64,000 nucleotides of DNA from an uncultured Pelagibacteraceae bacterium (GTDB lineage Bacteria > Pseudomonadota > Alphaproteobacteria > Pelagibacterales > Pelagibacteraceae), in the NCBI GenBank assembly GCA_902563575.1, contig CACEXV010000004.1, positions 1-64,000 on the forward strand. The letters are read 5' to 3'. Shown here piece by piece: positions 17,675 through 26,750 of this stretch; position 1 is the first letter of the stretch; every line of letters begins with the position of its first letter. The translations under genes and the position numbers were made by a program. The notes beneath the pieces were generated by a model that saw nothing but the letters and a program-made list of their open reading frames with translations, made no database searches and was not told the DNA's origin.

Positions 17675-19519
17675 ATGAAAAACATTCAACTTACTTGTGC
17701 TCATGCAATAATTAAATTTCTAACAAAGCAAAAGATATATATTAATGGAAAAAAAGAACCACTTTTTCCAGGGGCTTTCGGTATATTTGGGCATGGCAAT
17801 GTGGCTTGTCTTGGTCAAGCATTGGAAGAAAACAAAAAGGAATTGCCTACTTGGAGAGGTCATCATGAACAGAATATGGCTCTGACGGGGATAGCTTTTT
17901 CAAGAGCAAAAAGAAGAAAACAAATTTTTATAGCTACAAGCTCAGTTGGCCCTGGATCAACAAATATGCTTACAGCAGCCGCAGTCGCAATGAGCAATAG
18001 ATTACCAATGCTTTTTTTACCTGGGGATACTTTTGCCAACAGAATGCCTGATCCGGTTTTGCAACAGGTAGAACATTTTAACAATCCTAATATAACTCAA
18101 AATGATGCATTTAAATATGTGACTAGATACTTTGATAGAATAACAAGACCAGAACAAATAATTCAAAGTTTACCACAAGCAATTCAAACTATGATAGATC
18201 CAGCTGACTGTGGGCCAGCTTGCATATCTTTATCTCAAGATGTTCAAGGTGAAGTCTTTGAATATCCTGAAGAATTTTTTGAAGAGCAAATTCATACTAT
18301 TAGAAGACCAAGACCTGATGACTTTCAAATTAAACTAGCTGCAGATTTAATAAAAAAATCTAAAAATCCAATAATAATCTCTGGTGGTGGAATTTTCTAT
18401 TCAGATGCAACAAATGAATTGAGCGAATTTGCCAAAAAACATAATATCCCGACTGCACAAACTGTCATGGGATACTCTACAATGAAAAAAGATGATCCTT
18501 ATTTTTTAGGAGCTATTGGAGGTTTTGGGGGGAAAGAACCAAATAATTTTATGAAAAAAACAGATTTGGCAATTGCCATAGGGACTAAACTTGCAGACTT
18601 TACTACAGGCTCTTGGGCTAATTTTGAAAATCCTAATTTTAAATTAGTATCAATTAATGTGTCGAGATTTGACGCAAATAAACATATGGCTCAGTCAATA
18701 GTTGGTGACGCTAAAGTATGTTTACAAGATCTAACATTAGCTCTAGGTAATTGGAAAGCAGAGGATGATTGGCACAAAAAATCTCGTATAGCAGTGAACG
18801 CTTGGAACAATTATCTTGAAAAAGAGAGCGGTCCTACAAACCAAGAACTTCCATCTTACGCACATGTTGCAGGTGCTATATACAGAAAATCTGAGCCGTC
18901 AGACATAGCTGTTACAGCAGCAGGTGGTCTAGTTGGTGAAGTTTTACAAGTATGGAGACCAAGGGAATTAAATACTCATGAAACTGAGTGGGGCTTTAGC
19001 TGCATGAGCTATGAAATCTCAGGAGCTCTTGGAATTAAAATGGCTAATCCAAACAAAGAAGTTATTTCTTTTATAGGTGATGGATCTTACTTGTTATACA
19101 ACTCGGATATTTACAGCTCAGTAATAACTAATAATAAAATTATAATTATTGTTTGCGATAACGGTGGTCATGCTGTGATTAATAGATTACAACTCTATAA
19201 AGGTGGAAAAGAATTTAATTGTCTTTTGAAAAGTTCTAAAACACCAAATCTTGTTCCAGTTAATTTTGCTGAACATGCAAAAAGTATGGGAGCTGAGGGT
19301 GAACATGTAAATTCAATAAGTGAGTTAGAAGAAGCCTTTCTTAGAGCAAAAAAATCAAAAAAAACTTACGTAATTAGCATTCATACTGATGGCTACCAAT
19401 GGCTAGAAGGATCTGCGTATTGGGAAAGTCCAACTTTATCCTTACCTTCTTCTGAGGAAAATAAAAAAGCTTTAAAAGAACATCTTGATGGTAAGAAAAA
19501 ACAGAGAAAAGGTGTATAA
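17675..19519 (+). CDS. iolD: 3D-(3,5/4)-trihydroxycyclohexane-1,2-dione acylhydrolase (IolD)
   Basis: TPP-dependent enzyme that opens the ring of the diketone made by IolE, giving 5-deoxy-glucuronate, in the cytoplasm. The 614-residue protein has RGHHEQNMA with the cofactor-activating Glu65, the long SNRLPMLFLPGD and VLQQVEHF segments typical of IolD rather than acetolactate synthase, and the TPP motif GDGSYLLYNSDI beginning at 468 with the downstream CDNGG. Length and order of domains (PYR, central, PP) are normal. A second gene, a Gfo/Idh/MocA oxidoreductase, follows after eight bases. Confidence 0.94.
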   Translation: MKNIQLTCAHAIIKFLTKQKIYINGKKEPLFPGAFGIFGHGNVACLGQALEENKKELPTWRGHHEQNMALTGIAFSRAKRRKQIFIATSSVGPGSTNMLTAAAVAMSNRLPMLFLPGDTFANRMPDPVLQQVEHFNNPNITQNDAFKYVTRYFDRITRPEQIIQSLPQAIQTMIDPADCGPACISLSQDVQGEVFEYPEEFFEEQIHTIRRPRPDDFQIKLAADLIKKSKNPIIISGGGIFYSDATNELSEFAKKHNIPTAQTVMGYSTMKKDDPYFLGAIGGFGGKEPNNFMKKTDLAIAIGTKLADFTTGSWANFENPNFKLVSINVSRFDANKHMAQSIVGDAKVCLQDLTLALGNWKAEDDWHKKSRIAVNAWNNYLEKESGPTNQELPSYAHVAGAIYRKSEPSDIAVTAAGGLVGEVLQVWRPRELNTHETEWGFSCMSYEISGALGIKMANPNKEVISFIGDGSYLLYNSDIYSSVITNNKIIIIVCDNGGHAVINRLQLYKGGKEFNCLLKSSKTPNLVPVNFAEHAKSMGAEGEHVNSISELEEAFLRAKKSKKTYVISIHTDGYQWLEGSAYWESPTLSLPSSEENKKALKEHLDGKKKQRKGV

Positions 19520-19527
19520 GCTTCTAA

Positions 19528-20685
19528 ATGAAAAAGATTTTCAATGTAGGCTTAATTGGATGTGGTCATATAGCTGAAACATATTTTAGAGCACACAAGT
19601 ACTTTAATAATTTCAAAATTATAAAATGTGCAGATATAAACACCAAGGCTGCAGAAATTTGCGCTAAGACTTACAAGATTGAGTCATTAAGTGTAAAACA
19701 AATACTTAAAGATAAAGATATTGATATCATACTTAATTTAACTATTCCGAGTGCGCATTATTCAATATCAAAAAAAGCTATATTAAACGGTAAACATGTA
19801 TATTCGGAAAAACCGCTTGCTACGAATTTTAATGAAGGAAAGAAATTAATTAGATTAGCTAAACAAAAAAAACTTTTTATTGGAAATGCTCCAGACACCT
19901 TTTTGGGAGGAGGTAGCCAAAAAGCTAAAGAATTGATTGATAAAAATACAATAGGAAAAATTAAATTTGGAAATGCAATTTTCGCTTATCCAGGTATTCA
20001 ATCGTACCATCCAAACCCTGAACCTTGGTTTGCAAAAAATGAAGGAGGCCCAGTAATAGATATGGGTCCATATTATTTAACTGCTTTAGTAAATTTATTA
20101 GGTCCAGTTGATAATGTTTTCAGTCAATCTTTAAAAAATACCAAAAAAAGAATAATTGGTATTGGGCCCAGAAAAGGCAAAATTATTAAAGTCGAATGTC
20201 CTACTACATATTTTTCAACGTTAAGCTTCAAAAATAAAACTATAATCAGGTTAACATTATCATTTGATGTTATATCTCATTTGAGAAATCATATAGAACT
20301 ATACGGTGAAAAAGGCTCTATGGTTGTGCCTGATCCTAATATGTTTGGGGGTAGCGTTTTAATAAGTAAAAAAATGAATAGTAATTGGAAAAATTATAAA
20401 ACGAATAAAACTTTACTTGGAAAAATTAATATAAGAAGTCAAAGTCTGCGTGCTAATGAGTCACCAACAAATGCAAATTATAGAGGTGCTGGATTGTCAG
20501 AAATGATTTATTCAATTCAGAATAAAAAAATGCACAGATGTAATGGGGATTTGTCACTTCATGTTTTGAATGTAATTGACTCAATACACAAATCAGCAAA
20601 ATCTAGAAAAAAAATTAAAATACTTACTCAATGTAAAAAACCTAAATATTTTACAAAAAAAGAAATTAACTCAATAATTAAGTAG
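19528..20685 (+). CDS. Gfo/Idh/MocA-family oxidoreductase (inositol-dehydrogenase-like)
   Basis: NAD(P)-dependent dehydrogenase of 385 residues. The Rossmann fold begins with VGLIGCGHIAETY, and SEKPLATN near residue 93 supplies the catalytic Lys. The C-terminal alpha/beta domain has EGGPVIDMGPYYL with the Asp/Tyr region that replaces the usual His. Members of this family oxidise myo-inositol, scyllo-inositol, sugars or sugar acids; the exact substrate cannot be read out. It is in one unit with iolD, and its 3' end overlaps the convergent ROK kinase gene by eight bases. Confidence 0.85.
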   Translation: MKKIFNVGLIGCGHIAETYFRAHKYFNNFKIIKCADINTKAAEICAKTYKIESLSVKQILKDKDIDIILNLTIPSAHYSISKKAILNGKHVYSEKPLATNFNEGKKLIRLAKQKKLFIGNAPDTFLGGGSQKAKELIDKNTIGKIKFGNAIFAYPGIQSYHPNPEPWFAKNEGGPVIDMGPYYLTALVNLLGPVDNVFSQSLKNTKKRIIGIGPRKGKIIKVECPTTYFSTLSFKNKTIIRLTLSFDVISHLRNHIELYGEKGSMVVPDPNMFGGSVLISKKMNSNWKNYKTNKTLLGKINIRSQSLRANESPTNANYRGAGLSEMIYSIQNKKMHRCNGDLSLHVLNVIDSIHKSAKSRKKIKILTQCKKPKYFTKKEINSIIK

Positions 20686-21565
20686 AGTTTTGTCTACTTA
20701 ATATTGCTGCGCCTCTTACTCCACTTGCATCACCATATCTCGCTTTAAGAAAAAAAGTTTTAAGATTTATATCTTTTATATTATTGAAATTTGATAAATA
20801 ATTTTTAGTCATATTTTTAATTTTATCAAGAGAACCCAGTTCATTTGAAAGCCCCCCACCAAAAACTAAAGCATCAGGATCAATTAAGTTAATAATCAAG
20901 GATATGCTCCTACTTAATTTTAAAAAGAATTCATTAACAAACTCCATATCATCTTTAAGATTTTTTCTAGAATTATCAAAAATTTGTTTTGCTGTAAGTT
21001 TTTTTTTAAATTTCAAATAGTATTGTCTTTCTAGTCCTTTTCCAGAAATATATTCCTCTATATTGGTTGAGCTATCAGGCTCACCGATTGGAATATGTCC
21101 CCACTCACCTGTAAAGGAGTTTGGTCCTATTTGAATTTTTTTGTCAATTATTAATCCTCCACCACATCCTGATCCAAGAATTATTCCAAAAACTGTTTTA
21201 AAATCTTTTGCTGAACCATCATACGCTTCAGATAATGCAAAACAATTAGCATCATTTTCACATAAAATTTCTCTATTTAAACTTTTTGAAATATCTTTAG
21301 AAAAGGCTCTATTATTTAACCAAGGAGAATTAAAAGCATTTTGAATTAATCCTGTATCTAAATTAATAGATCCTGGGTGACAAACACCAACATTAATTTT
21401 CTTCTTATATTTTTTCTCAATATCGACAACCATTTCTGTAATATCGGTGATAGTTTTTTCATAATTTTTTGGAGACTCTATTCGACTCTTGTACATTTCA
21501 TTTCCATTATTTTCTAAAAGGACGGACGCTATTTTTGTAGCACCTAGATCTATACCAATATTCAT
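20678..21565 (-). CDS. ROK-family sugar kinase lacking the zinc motif
   Basis: ATP-dependent kinase of the ROK family, which phosphorylates glucose, fructose, N-acetylated sugars and others. The 295-residue protein has the phosphate-1 loop GIDLGATK at 3-10, CENDANCFA with catalytic Asp105, GSGCGGGLI near 131-139 and FTGEWGH with Glu154 and His157. The CxCGxxGCxE zinc motif that should follow is absent: the segment reads EPDSSTNIEEYISG. It is the last gene of the ABC importer unit, next to the ATPase gene, so it probably phosphorylates the imported compound or a product of it. Such an arrangement resembles the rhizobial frcBCAK fructose locus. Confidence 0.85.
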   Translation of the reverse strand: MNIGIDLGATKIASVLLENNGNEMYKSRIESPKNYEKTITDITEMVVDIEKKYKKKINVGVCHPGSINLDTGLIQNAFNSPWLNNRAFSKDISKSLNREILCENDANCFALSEAYDGSAKDFKTVFGIILGSGCGGGLIIDKKIQIGPNSFTGEWGHIPIGEPDSSTNIEEYISGKGLERQYYLKFKKKLTAKQIFDNSRKNLKDDMEFVNEFFLKLSRSISLIINLIDPDALVFGGGLSNELGSLDKIKNMTKNYLSNFNNIKDINLKTFFLKARYGDASGVRGAAILSRQNST

Positions 21566-21566
21566 T

Positions 21567-22355
21567 TTATACAGTTCTATTCATCTCTTGCAGTTCAACC
21601 TCTAACTTATTAAGCTCTTCGCCTCCTGCCATCATGCTCAACAATTTCTCTCTGGAAATATCTTTTTTTTTATAAGTCCCCAAACTTTTTCCTCTGTTTA
21701 GAACTGTAAAACTGTTCCCTACGGGATATGCATGATGGACATTGTGTGTGATTAAAATTACTGCCAATCCTTGTGATGCCGCTTTTACAATGTATTTTAA
21801 AACGACAGACGCTTGGTGCACACCTAAAGCCGATGTCGGTTCGTCTAAGACCAAAACTTTAGCTCCAAAATATATAGCTCTACTAATTGCTAAGCACTGT
21901 CTTTCACCTCCAGACATTGTACCTACTGCTTGAGATGGATCTCTAACGTCAATTCCTATTTGACCCATTCTCTCTGCTGCAATTTTATTTGCCTTTTCAA
22001 TATCAAAAGTTTTTAATAATGGAGGGCCCTTCATTGGCTCCCTCCCCATAAAAAAATTTCTAGTAACACTCATTAAAGACACAAGAGCTAAATCTTGGTA
22101 AACAGTCGCTATACCCATATCAAGCGCTTCTTTTGGACTGTCAAAAATAGTTTTATTGCCCTCAACTATTATTTCACCTTCATCTGGTTTATGAACACCT
22201 GCCAAAGTTTTAATAAGAGTTGATTTACCAGCACCATTGTCACCCAATAAACACATAATCTCCCCTTTTTTAAGCTTCATAGTTACGTCTTTTAGAGCAA
22301 TCACTTTTCCAAAAAACTTACTTATATTGTTAAATTCAATTAAATATTCTGACAT
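21567..22355 (-). CDS. Sugar ABC transporter ATP-binding protein (CUT2 type, single domain)
   Basis: Energises the importer formed with the permease and binding protein upstream. The 262-residue protein has Walker [10 protein letters not shown] (38-46), Q-loop Gln87 in VYQDLA, the signature MSGGERQ (147-153), Walker B VLVLDEPT (167-174) and the switch His in LITHN. CUT2 systems such as RbsA or MglA use a fused double ATPase of about 500 residues; this is a half-size protein as in rhizobial FrcA, so it must dimerise. It shares one base with the permease gene and ends one base before the ROK kinase start region. Confidence 0.93.
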   Translation of the reverse strand: MSEYLIEFNNISKFFGKVIALKDVTMKLKKGEIMCLLGDNGAGKSTLIKTLAGVHKPDEGEIIVEGNKTIFDSPKEALDMGIATVYQDLALVSLMSVTRNFFMGREPMKGPPLLKTFDIEKANKIAAERMGQIGIDVRDPSQAVGTMSGGERQCLAISRAIYFGAKVLVLDEPTSALGVHQASVVLKYIVKAASQGLAVILITHNVHHAYPVGNSFTVLNRGKSLGTYKKKDISREKLLSMMAGGEELNKLEVELQEMNRTV

Positions 22356-23482
22356 TATTTACTTTCTGTAACTTTTCGTCTTATATAATTATTAAATATA
22401 ACAGCTATCAACATCATTGCTCCCAAAAAAACTTTAAACCAGTCTGTATCTACATCGGTATAAAATATACCCATTGAAACAGTGCCGAATATTAAAGCTC
22501 CAAAAGCAGCACCTATTGCAGATCCATAACCACCGGTAAGTAGACATCCTCCTACAACTGCTGCGGCTATAGCTTCTAATTCTTTTAAAGTGCCTCTCAT
22601 AGTGTCAGCAGATCCCGCATCTAAAACTTGTATAGTTGCAAATATTGTAGCTGCTACGGCTGTACCTATAAACAAACTAATTTTTACTCTCCCTACAGGC
22701 ACACCAACATTGTTGGCTCCATTTTTATCTCCACCTGATGCAAAAATCCAATTTCCATATCTAGTTTTCATAAGAATCCATGTTGAAATAATTGCTAAAA
22801 ATATAAACCAAATTACTGAGGGCGGTATTCCAGTCGCTAATGGAGTACCGTCAGTTCTTAATGTTATCAAATTCATTGAGCCTAGCCATGTAAAAACCCA
22901 CTTAAAAGTATCTGTTGCAAATATCCAAGCTAATGGATCGTTTTCTATCAAAACTCTTAAACCCGGAACCTGTGTTCTTCCGGTTATAAGTCTTGTAATT
23001 GCAAGTGTTGCTCCTCTAAGAATAAATAACATCGCCAGAGTTACAATAAAAGAAGGTAATCCTGTTTTAACAACTAAGATACCATTGAAATAGCCAATAA
23101 TTACTGCCATAGAAAAAGCAAATATAATACTCATCCAGAGTGGCCATCCCCAATAAATTGCAGGTATAGCAATACAAATACCAGCAAATCCAATCATAGA
23201 TCCTATTGATAAATCAAATTCACCACCAATCATTAGCATTGCTGCAGCTATAGCTATGATTCCTAAATTAGCTGACACATCTAGAAAGTTTAAAACACCA
23301 TATGCACTAAACATACCTGTGTCACCTGCAACTATTCCAAAAAAAATAAAAACAAGTATAGCGCCACCAAGAGCTCCAAGCTCAGGTCTATTTAATAATA
23401 ATCTTAATTTTGAAACTTTTTTTAGTCTCTCGTCCTGATTAAAATCAGTTTTATTCTCAATACTTTTAGACTTATCTGACAT
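22355..23482 (-). CDS. Sugar ABC transporter permease (CUT2 / BPD_transp_2)
   Basis: Inner-membrane channel of 375 residues with an N-terminal polar extension of about 30 residues and roughly ten membrane helices. [15 protein letters not shown] is the conserved signature of this permease family (around residue 85-100), and [18 protein letters not shown] near the end is the second signature. It resembles FrcC-type permeases. The neighbouring iol genes suggest a cyclitol or sugar substrate; the sequence does not tell which. A hairpin with a U-tract separates it from the upstream binding-protein gene. Confidence 0.92.
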   Translation of the reverse strand: MSDKSKSIENKTDFNQDERLKKVSKLRLLLNRPELGALGGAILVFIFFGIVAGDTGMFSAYGVLNFLDVSANLGIIAIAAAMLMIGGEFDLSIGSMIGFAGICIAIPAIYWGWPLWMSIIFAFSMAVIIGYFNGILVVKTGLPSFIVTLAMLFILRGATLAITRLITGRTQVPGLRVLIENDPLAWIFATDTFKWVFTWLGSMNLITLRTDGTPLATGIPPSVIWFIFLAIISTWILMKTRYGNWIFASGGDKNGANNVGVPVGRVKISLFIGTAVAATIFATIQVLDAGSADTMRGTLKELEAIAAAVVGGCLLTGGYGSAIGAAFGALIFGTVSMGIFYTDVDTDWFKVFLGAMMLIAVIFNNYIRRKVTESK

Positions 23483-23493
23483 AATATAAAAAC

Positions 23494-23530
23494 TAAAAAA
23501 AAGGCCTAGTGATATTTCACCAGGCCTTTT
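23494..23530 (-). terminator. Intercistronic terminator/attenuator between binding protein and permease genes
   Basis: On the minus strand the RNA reads AAGGCCTGGTGA, a short AU loop, then TCACTAGGCCTT and a run of U residues. The 12-base stem has one G-U pair and is the clearest intrinsic-terminator shape in the window. It lies just after the stop codon of the binding protein gene (23543) and before the permease start (23482). It would leave more mRNA for the binding protein than for the membrane part. Confidence 0.85.
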
Positions 23531-23542
23531 CTTGATTTAATT

Positions 23543-24466
23543 TTATCTATAGCCTTGAGCAGCCCATTTAATTACACTTTTAGCATTTTTCGGTGTAACA
23601 AAACCTGGACCAGTCATAACTACACCTGCGGGCATAGTTCCGTATCTCATATATTGAGAAAAGATAGCTATAGGTAAATACCCCTGTAGATACTGTTGTT
23701 GATCAATTAAAAACTCAACTTTTCCAGCAGCAGCAGCTTTAAGCATACCTGGCGACATATCAAATGTACCAAGCTTAACACTTCCAACTTTACCTGCAGA
23801 CTCCAATGCTTTGAGAGCAGCCTCTCCTGCTAAGCCAGCTCCTAAAGTAAGAATTGTGTCATATCCACCTCCTAATTTAGCAGCTACAGCTTTTTGAATT
23901 TCAGTTGGGTCATTTGATGTACCTAGAATATCTACTGATCCACCAAAACCTTTTTTGAAACCAGCACATCTTCTATCTAAAGCGACATTACCAACTTCGT
24001 GGTTAACGCATAGCGCTTTTTTTCCACCAGCAGCTTTCATTTTTTGTCCGCCTCCAACTCCTGCTTCAAATTCTGTTTGACCTACATGTGCACTGATACC
24101 TAGCTTCATGTAATCATCTGAGCCTGAGTTCATAGAAATTACTGGGATACCAGCAGATATTGCAGCTTTAACTGATTTACCTAAAGCAGCAGCGTCTGGT
24201 AATGTGATTACTATTCCTTTTGGCTTTTGTGAAACGGCATTATCTATTAATTTAGCCATCTCAACCATATCAAAAGTTGCTGGTGCAGTATATTTGCAAG
24301 ACACCTTCATGTCTTTACAAGCTTTATCAACACCATTCTTTGCAACTGACCAAAAAGGATCATTTGCCTGCCCGTGAGATACAACGATAATGTCAACTGC
24401 TAAAGCAGATACTGACATCATCACCCAACTCAAAAAAGCAGCAATTGTTAAGTATAATTTTCTCAT
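23543..24466 (-). CDS. Periplasmic sugar-binding protein of the CUT2 ABC importer
   Basis: Solute receptor of 307 residues (Peripla_BP_4 fold). A signal peptide of about 23 residues ends in ALA before VDIIVVSH. GQANDPFW near residue 32 and ITLPDAAALGKSVKAAISAGIPVISMNSG-like segments (given here as GIVITLPD and GIPVISMNSG) are typical of the ribose/inositol/fructose receptor group. The start has a good ribosome binding site (AAAGGA, seven bases before ATG). A terminator-like hairpin follows the gene. The bound compound is unknown; the location between iolG-like and ROK genes suggests a cyclitol or hexose. Confidence 0.92.
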   Translation of the reverse strand: MRKLYLTIAAFLSWVMMSVSALAVDIIVVSHGQANDPFWSVAKNGVDKACKDMKVSCKYTAPATFDMVEMAKLIDNAVSQKPKGIVITLPDAAALGKSVKAAISAGIPVISMNSGSDDYMKLGISAHVGQTEFEAGVGGGQKMKAAGGKKALCVNHEVGNVALDRRCAGFKKGFGGSVDILGTSNDPTEIQKAVAAKLGGGYDTILTLGAGLAGEAALKALESAGKVGSVKLGTFDMSPGMLKAAAAGKVEFLIDQQQYLQGYLPIAIFSQYMRYGTMPAGVVMTGPGFVTPKNAKSVIKWAAQGYR

Positions 24467-24565
24467 GATTATCCTTTTATTAATTGTTAATTTTAAGCAA
24501 TTAAAACAAATAAATTAATAAAATTCAAAAAAAAAAAAGAATAATACAACTTTAAGTAGTTTAAT

Positions 24566-25561
24566 TTACTTTAATTTTATTACTTTTTTTTGCTTAAGCG
24601 ATTCATGCGCAGCATTAGCAATTTGTAAAGCATTGAATCCATCTATGTATGTTGAACGAGGAGAAACTTTTTTTTTGTGCAACATAATTAGATCATACAA
24701 TTGTAATTGATAGGCATCTTTATATCTTTCAATAAAAAAATTCAAAAAAGTTTGCTTTGAATTCGTTCTGGTTGAATTGAAAATTTCAGTCTCATTAATT
24801 TTTTTATTCCCAGATATTAACATCCCCTTTTTTCCAAATAATTCTACTCGTTGATCATATCCAAAAGAGCAATGTCTTGAATTTGTTATAACGCATATAA
24901 CACCTTTTTTTGATTTCATTGTGACTGTTGCCAATTCATGATCATTAATTTTTTTGTACATTGGATCAAATGAAGTGGCAGCCGCATTAATTTCAATTAT
25001 CTCATCATTTTTTAAATAGAATCTGCATAAATCAAAATCATGTATCATCATATCTCTAAAAATTCCTCCGGAGGATTTAAGATATAATTTTGAGGGTGGC
25101 GCAGGATCTCTGCTTGTGATAATGATTTTTTCTAACATACCTATCTTACCTAAGTCCAAATCTTTTTTAATAGCATAATGTCCTGGATCATATCTTCTAT
25201 TAAAACCCATTTGTACTCTAGATTTATTTTTTTTAATCTTTTTATAAGTTTTAATTATTTTATTTATATTAAGATCTAAAGGTTTTTCACAAAATATCGT
25301 TTTATTAAATTTTATGCCTTCATTAATATATTTTAAATGTGTATTAGTTGGGCTTGAAATAAATATAATATCTACTTTTTTATCTCTAAAAATATTTTTA
25401 TAGTTATTCTCAATTTTACAATCATAAAGCCTTTTAGCTTTTCTACTTAGTACTACTGCTTTTTCAAATACGTAAAGAAGTTTTAAATCTTTTTTATTAT
25501 GAATATTTCTAGCATGCATTTGCCCTATTCTTCCAAATCCAAAAAGTGCAACATTAAGCAT
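24566..25561 (-). CDS. iolG: Inositol 2-dehydrogenase-like protein (Gfo/Idh/MocA family, IolG type)
   Basis: NAD-dependent oxidation of myo-inositol (or a related cyclitol) to the inosose. The 331-residue protein starts with VALFGFGRIGQMH, has FCEKPLDLN with Lys93, GFNRRYDPG, SRDPAPPS and GGIFRDMMIHDFDL with Asp170 and His174; these match the catalytic Lys-Asp-His triad of Bacillus IolG in place and spacing. The 5' end overlaps the second dehydrogenase gene by eight bases. Substrate specificity within the IolG group (myo, scyllo, D-chiro) cannot be told. Confidence 0.85.
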   Translation of the reverse strand: MLNVALFGFGRIGQMHARNIHNKKDLKLLYVFEKAVVLSRKAKRLYDCKIENNYKNIFRDKKVDIIFISSPTNTHLKYINEGIKFNKTIFCEKPLDLNINKIIKTYKKIKKNKSRVQMGFNRRYDPGHYAIKKDLDLGKIGMLEKIIITSRDPAPPSKLYLKSSGGIFRDMMIHDFDLCRFYLKNDEIIEINAAATSFDPMYKKINDHELATVTMKSKKGVICVITNSRHCSFGYDQRVELFGKKGMLISGNKKINETEIFNSTRTNSKQTFLNFFIERYKDAYQLQLYDLIMLHKKKVSPRSTYIDGFNALQIANAAHESLKQKKVIKLK

Positions 25562-26693
25562 TTATTTTTACCCATCGTTTTTTCTTGGATGATTTTACAC
25601 ATGCATCTATATATTTTGCAGTAATTAAACCGTCATCTTCATTAGGAAATAAATAGTTTTTATATCTTTTTTTATCTTTTATTTTGTGTGATATTTCTCT
25701 GTATAAATTTGAAAAAGCGCTTAAGTAACCCTCAGGGTGACCAAATTTTATTCGAGAAAATTTCTTAGAATATAAACTTTCATTATAAGCGCGATCTAAT
25801 TTTTTAGTTGCTCCACTTATATTACTGTAAACAAGGTAATTTGGGTCATTTTGAGTCCATTCTAAACTTCCTTTTGTTCCAAACACCCTAATTTTAAGAC
25901 CATGGATTCCCCCTTTCGCGTTCGTAGAAATCCAAAAAAGACCTTTAGCATCGTTTTCATAATTAACAAAAACCTGAGCATTTGTATCAAATTTAATTTT
26001 ATTTGAATATTGAGTAATCTGAGAGAATAATTCTTGTCCTTTTAATCCTGTTATATAATAAGCCAAATGAAAAGCATGAGATCCGATTTCATTTAAAACA
26101 GTAGATATCCCTGCATATTTACTCTCAAGTTTCCACTTAAATATCTTTTTTGCATTACTGTAAGTTATTTTTTTTCCGTTAGTCCAATCTTGTACATATT
26201 CAACATTAATATATTCTATATTTCCTATTCTTTTATCTTTAATAATTTTTTTAGCTTGTCGTACCATTGGATATGCTGAATAATTATGTGTTAATCCGTA
26301 TACAATTTTTTTATTTTTTTTAATTGTTTTATATAATTTTTTTGCTTGAAATAAATTACCGGCAAAAGGTTTATCCGATATTACATGTATTTTATTTTTT
26401 ATAAACAATGCTGATATTTCTTGATGACTACCCGGTGGTGTCATCACAGACACAACATCTATAGAGTCTTTCCTTTTTATTTCTTTTAAGCATAATTCTT
26501 TAAAATTTTTATAACATCTATCTTTATTAATTCCTAATTTACTAGCAAATTTTTGATTTATTTTTAGGTTTCTTGAGAACACGCCTGCTACTATTTCAAA
26601 TTCATCATCGAATCTTGACGCTATTCGATGAACATGACCGATCCAAGAACCTGGGCCACCGCCTATAATTCCAAGTTTTAATCTTTTTTTCAT
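25554..26693 (-). CDS. Gfo/Idh/MocA-family oxidoreductase
   Basis: The 379-residue protein has the Rossmann start LGIIGGGPGSWIGHVHR and DKPFAGN near residue 118 with the catalytic Lys, then a C-terminal domain with NEIGSHAFHLAYYI holding the substrate-site His. It belongs to the long IolG-related subgroup often found in inositol and sugar-acid loci (IolW/IolX-like), but the substrate is unknown. It is the first gene of a six-gene minus-strand unit that continues with iolG, the ABC importer and the ROK kinase, and is divergent from iolE with a 57-base spacer. Confidence 0.85.
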   Translation of the reverse strand: MKKRLKLGIIGGGPGSWIGHVHRIASRFDDEFEIVAGVFSRNLKINQKFASKLGINKDRCYKNFKELCLKEIKRKDSIDVVSVMTPPGSHQEISALFIKNKIHVISDKPFAGNLFQAKKLYKTIKKNKKIVYGLTHNYSAYPMVRQAKKIIKDKRIGNIEYINVEYVQDWTNGKKITYSNAKKIFKWKLESKYAGISTVLNEIGSHAFHLAYYITGLKGQELFSQITQYSNKIKFDTNAQVFVNYENDAKGLFWISTNAKGGIHGLKIRVFGTKGSLEWTQNDPNYLVYSNISGATKKLDRAYNESLYSKKFSRIKFGHPEGYLSAFSNLYREISHKIKDKKRYKNYLFPNEDDGLITAKYIDACVKSSKKKRWVKINA

Positions 26694-26750
26694 TTATTTG
26701 AAAATTTAATTGATTAGACTTTAATAGTATACTAAAAAATATTTCAACTT

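Noticed and set aside
20678..21565. IolC (5-dehydro-2-deoxygluconokinase)
   Set aside because: IolC belongs to the PfkB family; this protein has ROK motifs.
26698..26733. Full sigma-70 promoter for iolE
   Set aside because: TATACT is acceptable as -10, but TTGAAA is 24 bases away and TTGATT is 12 bases away; neither spacing is normal.
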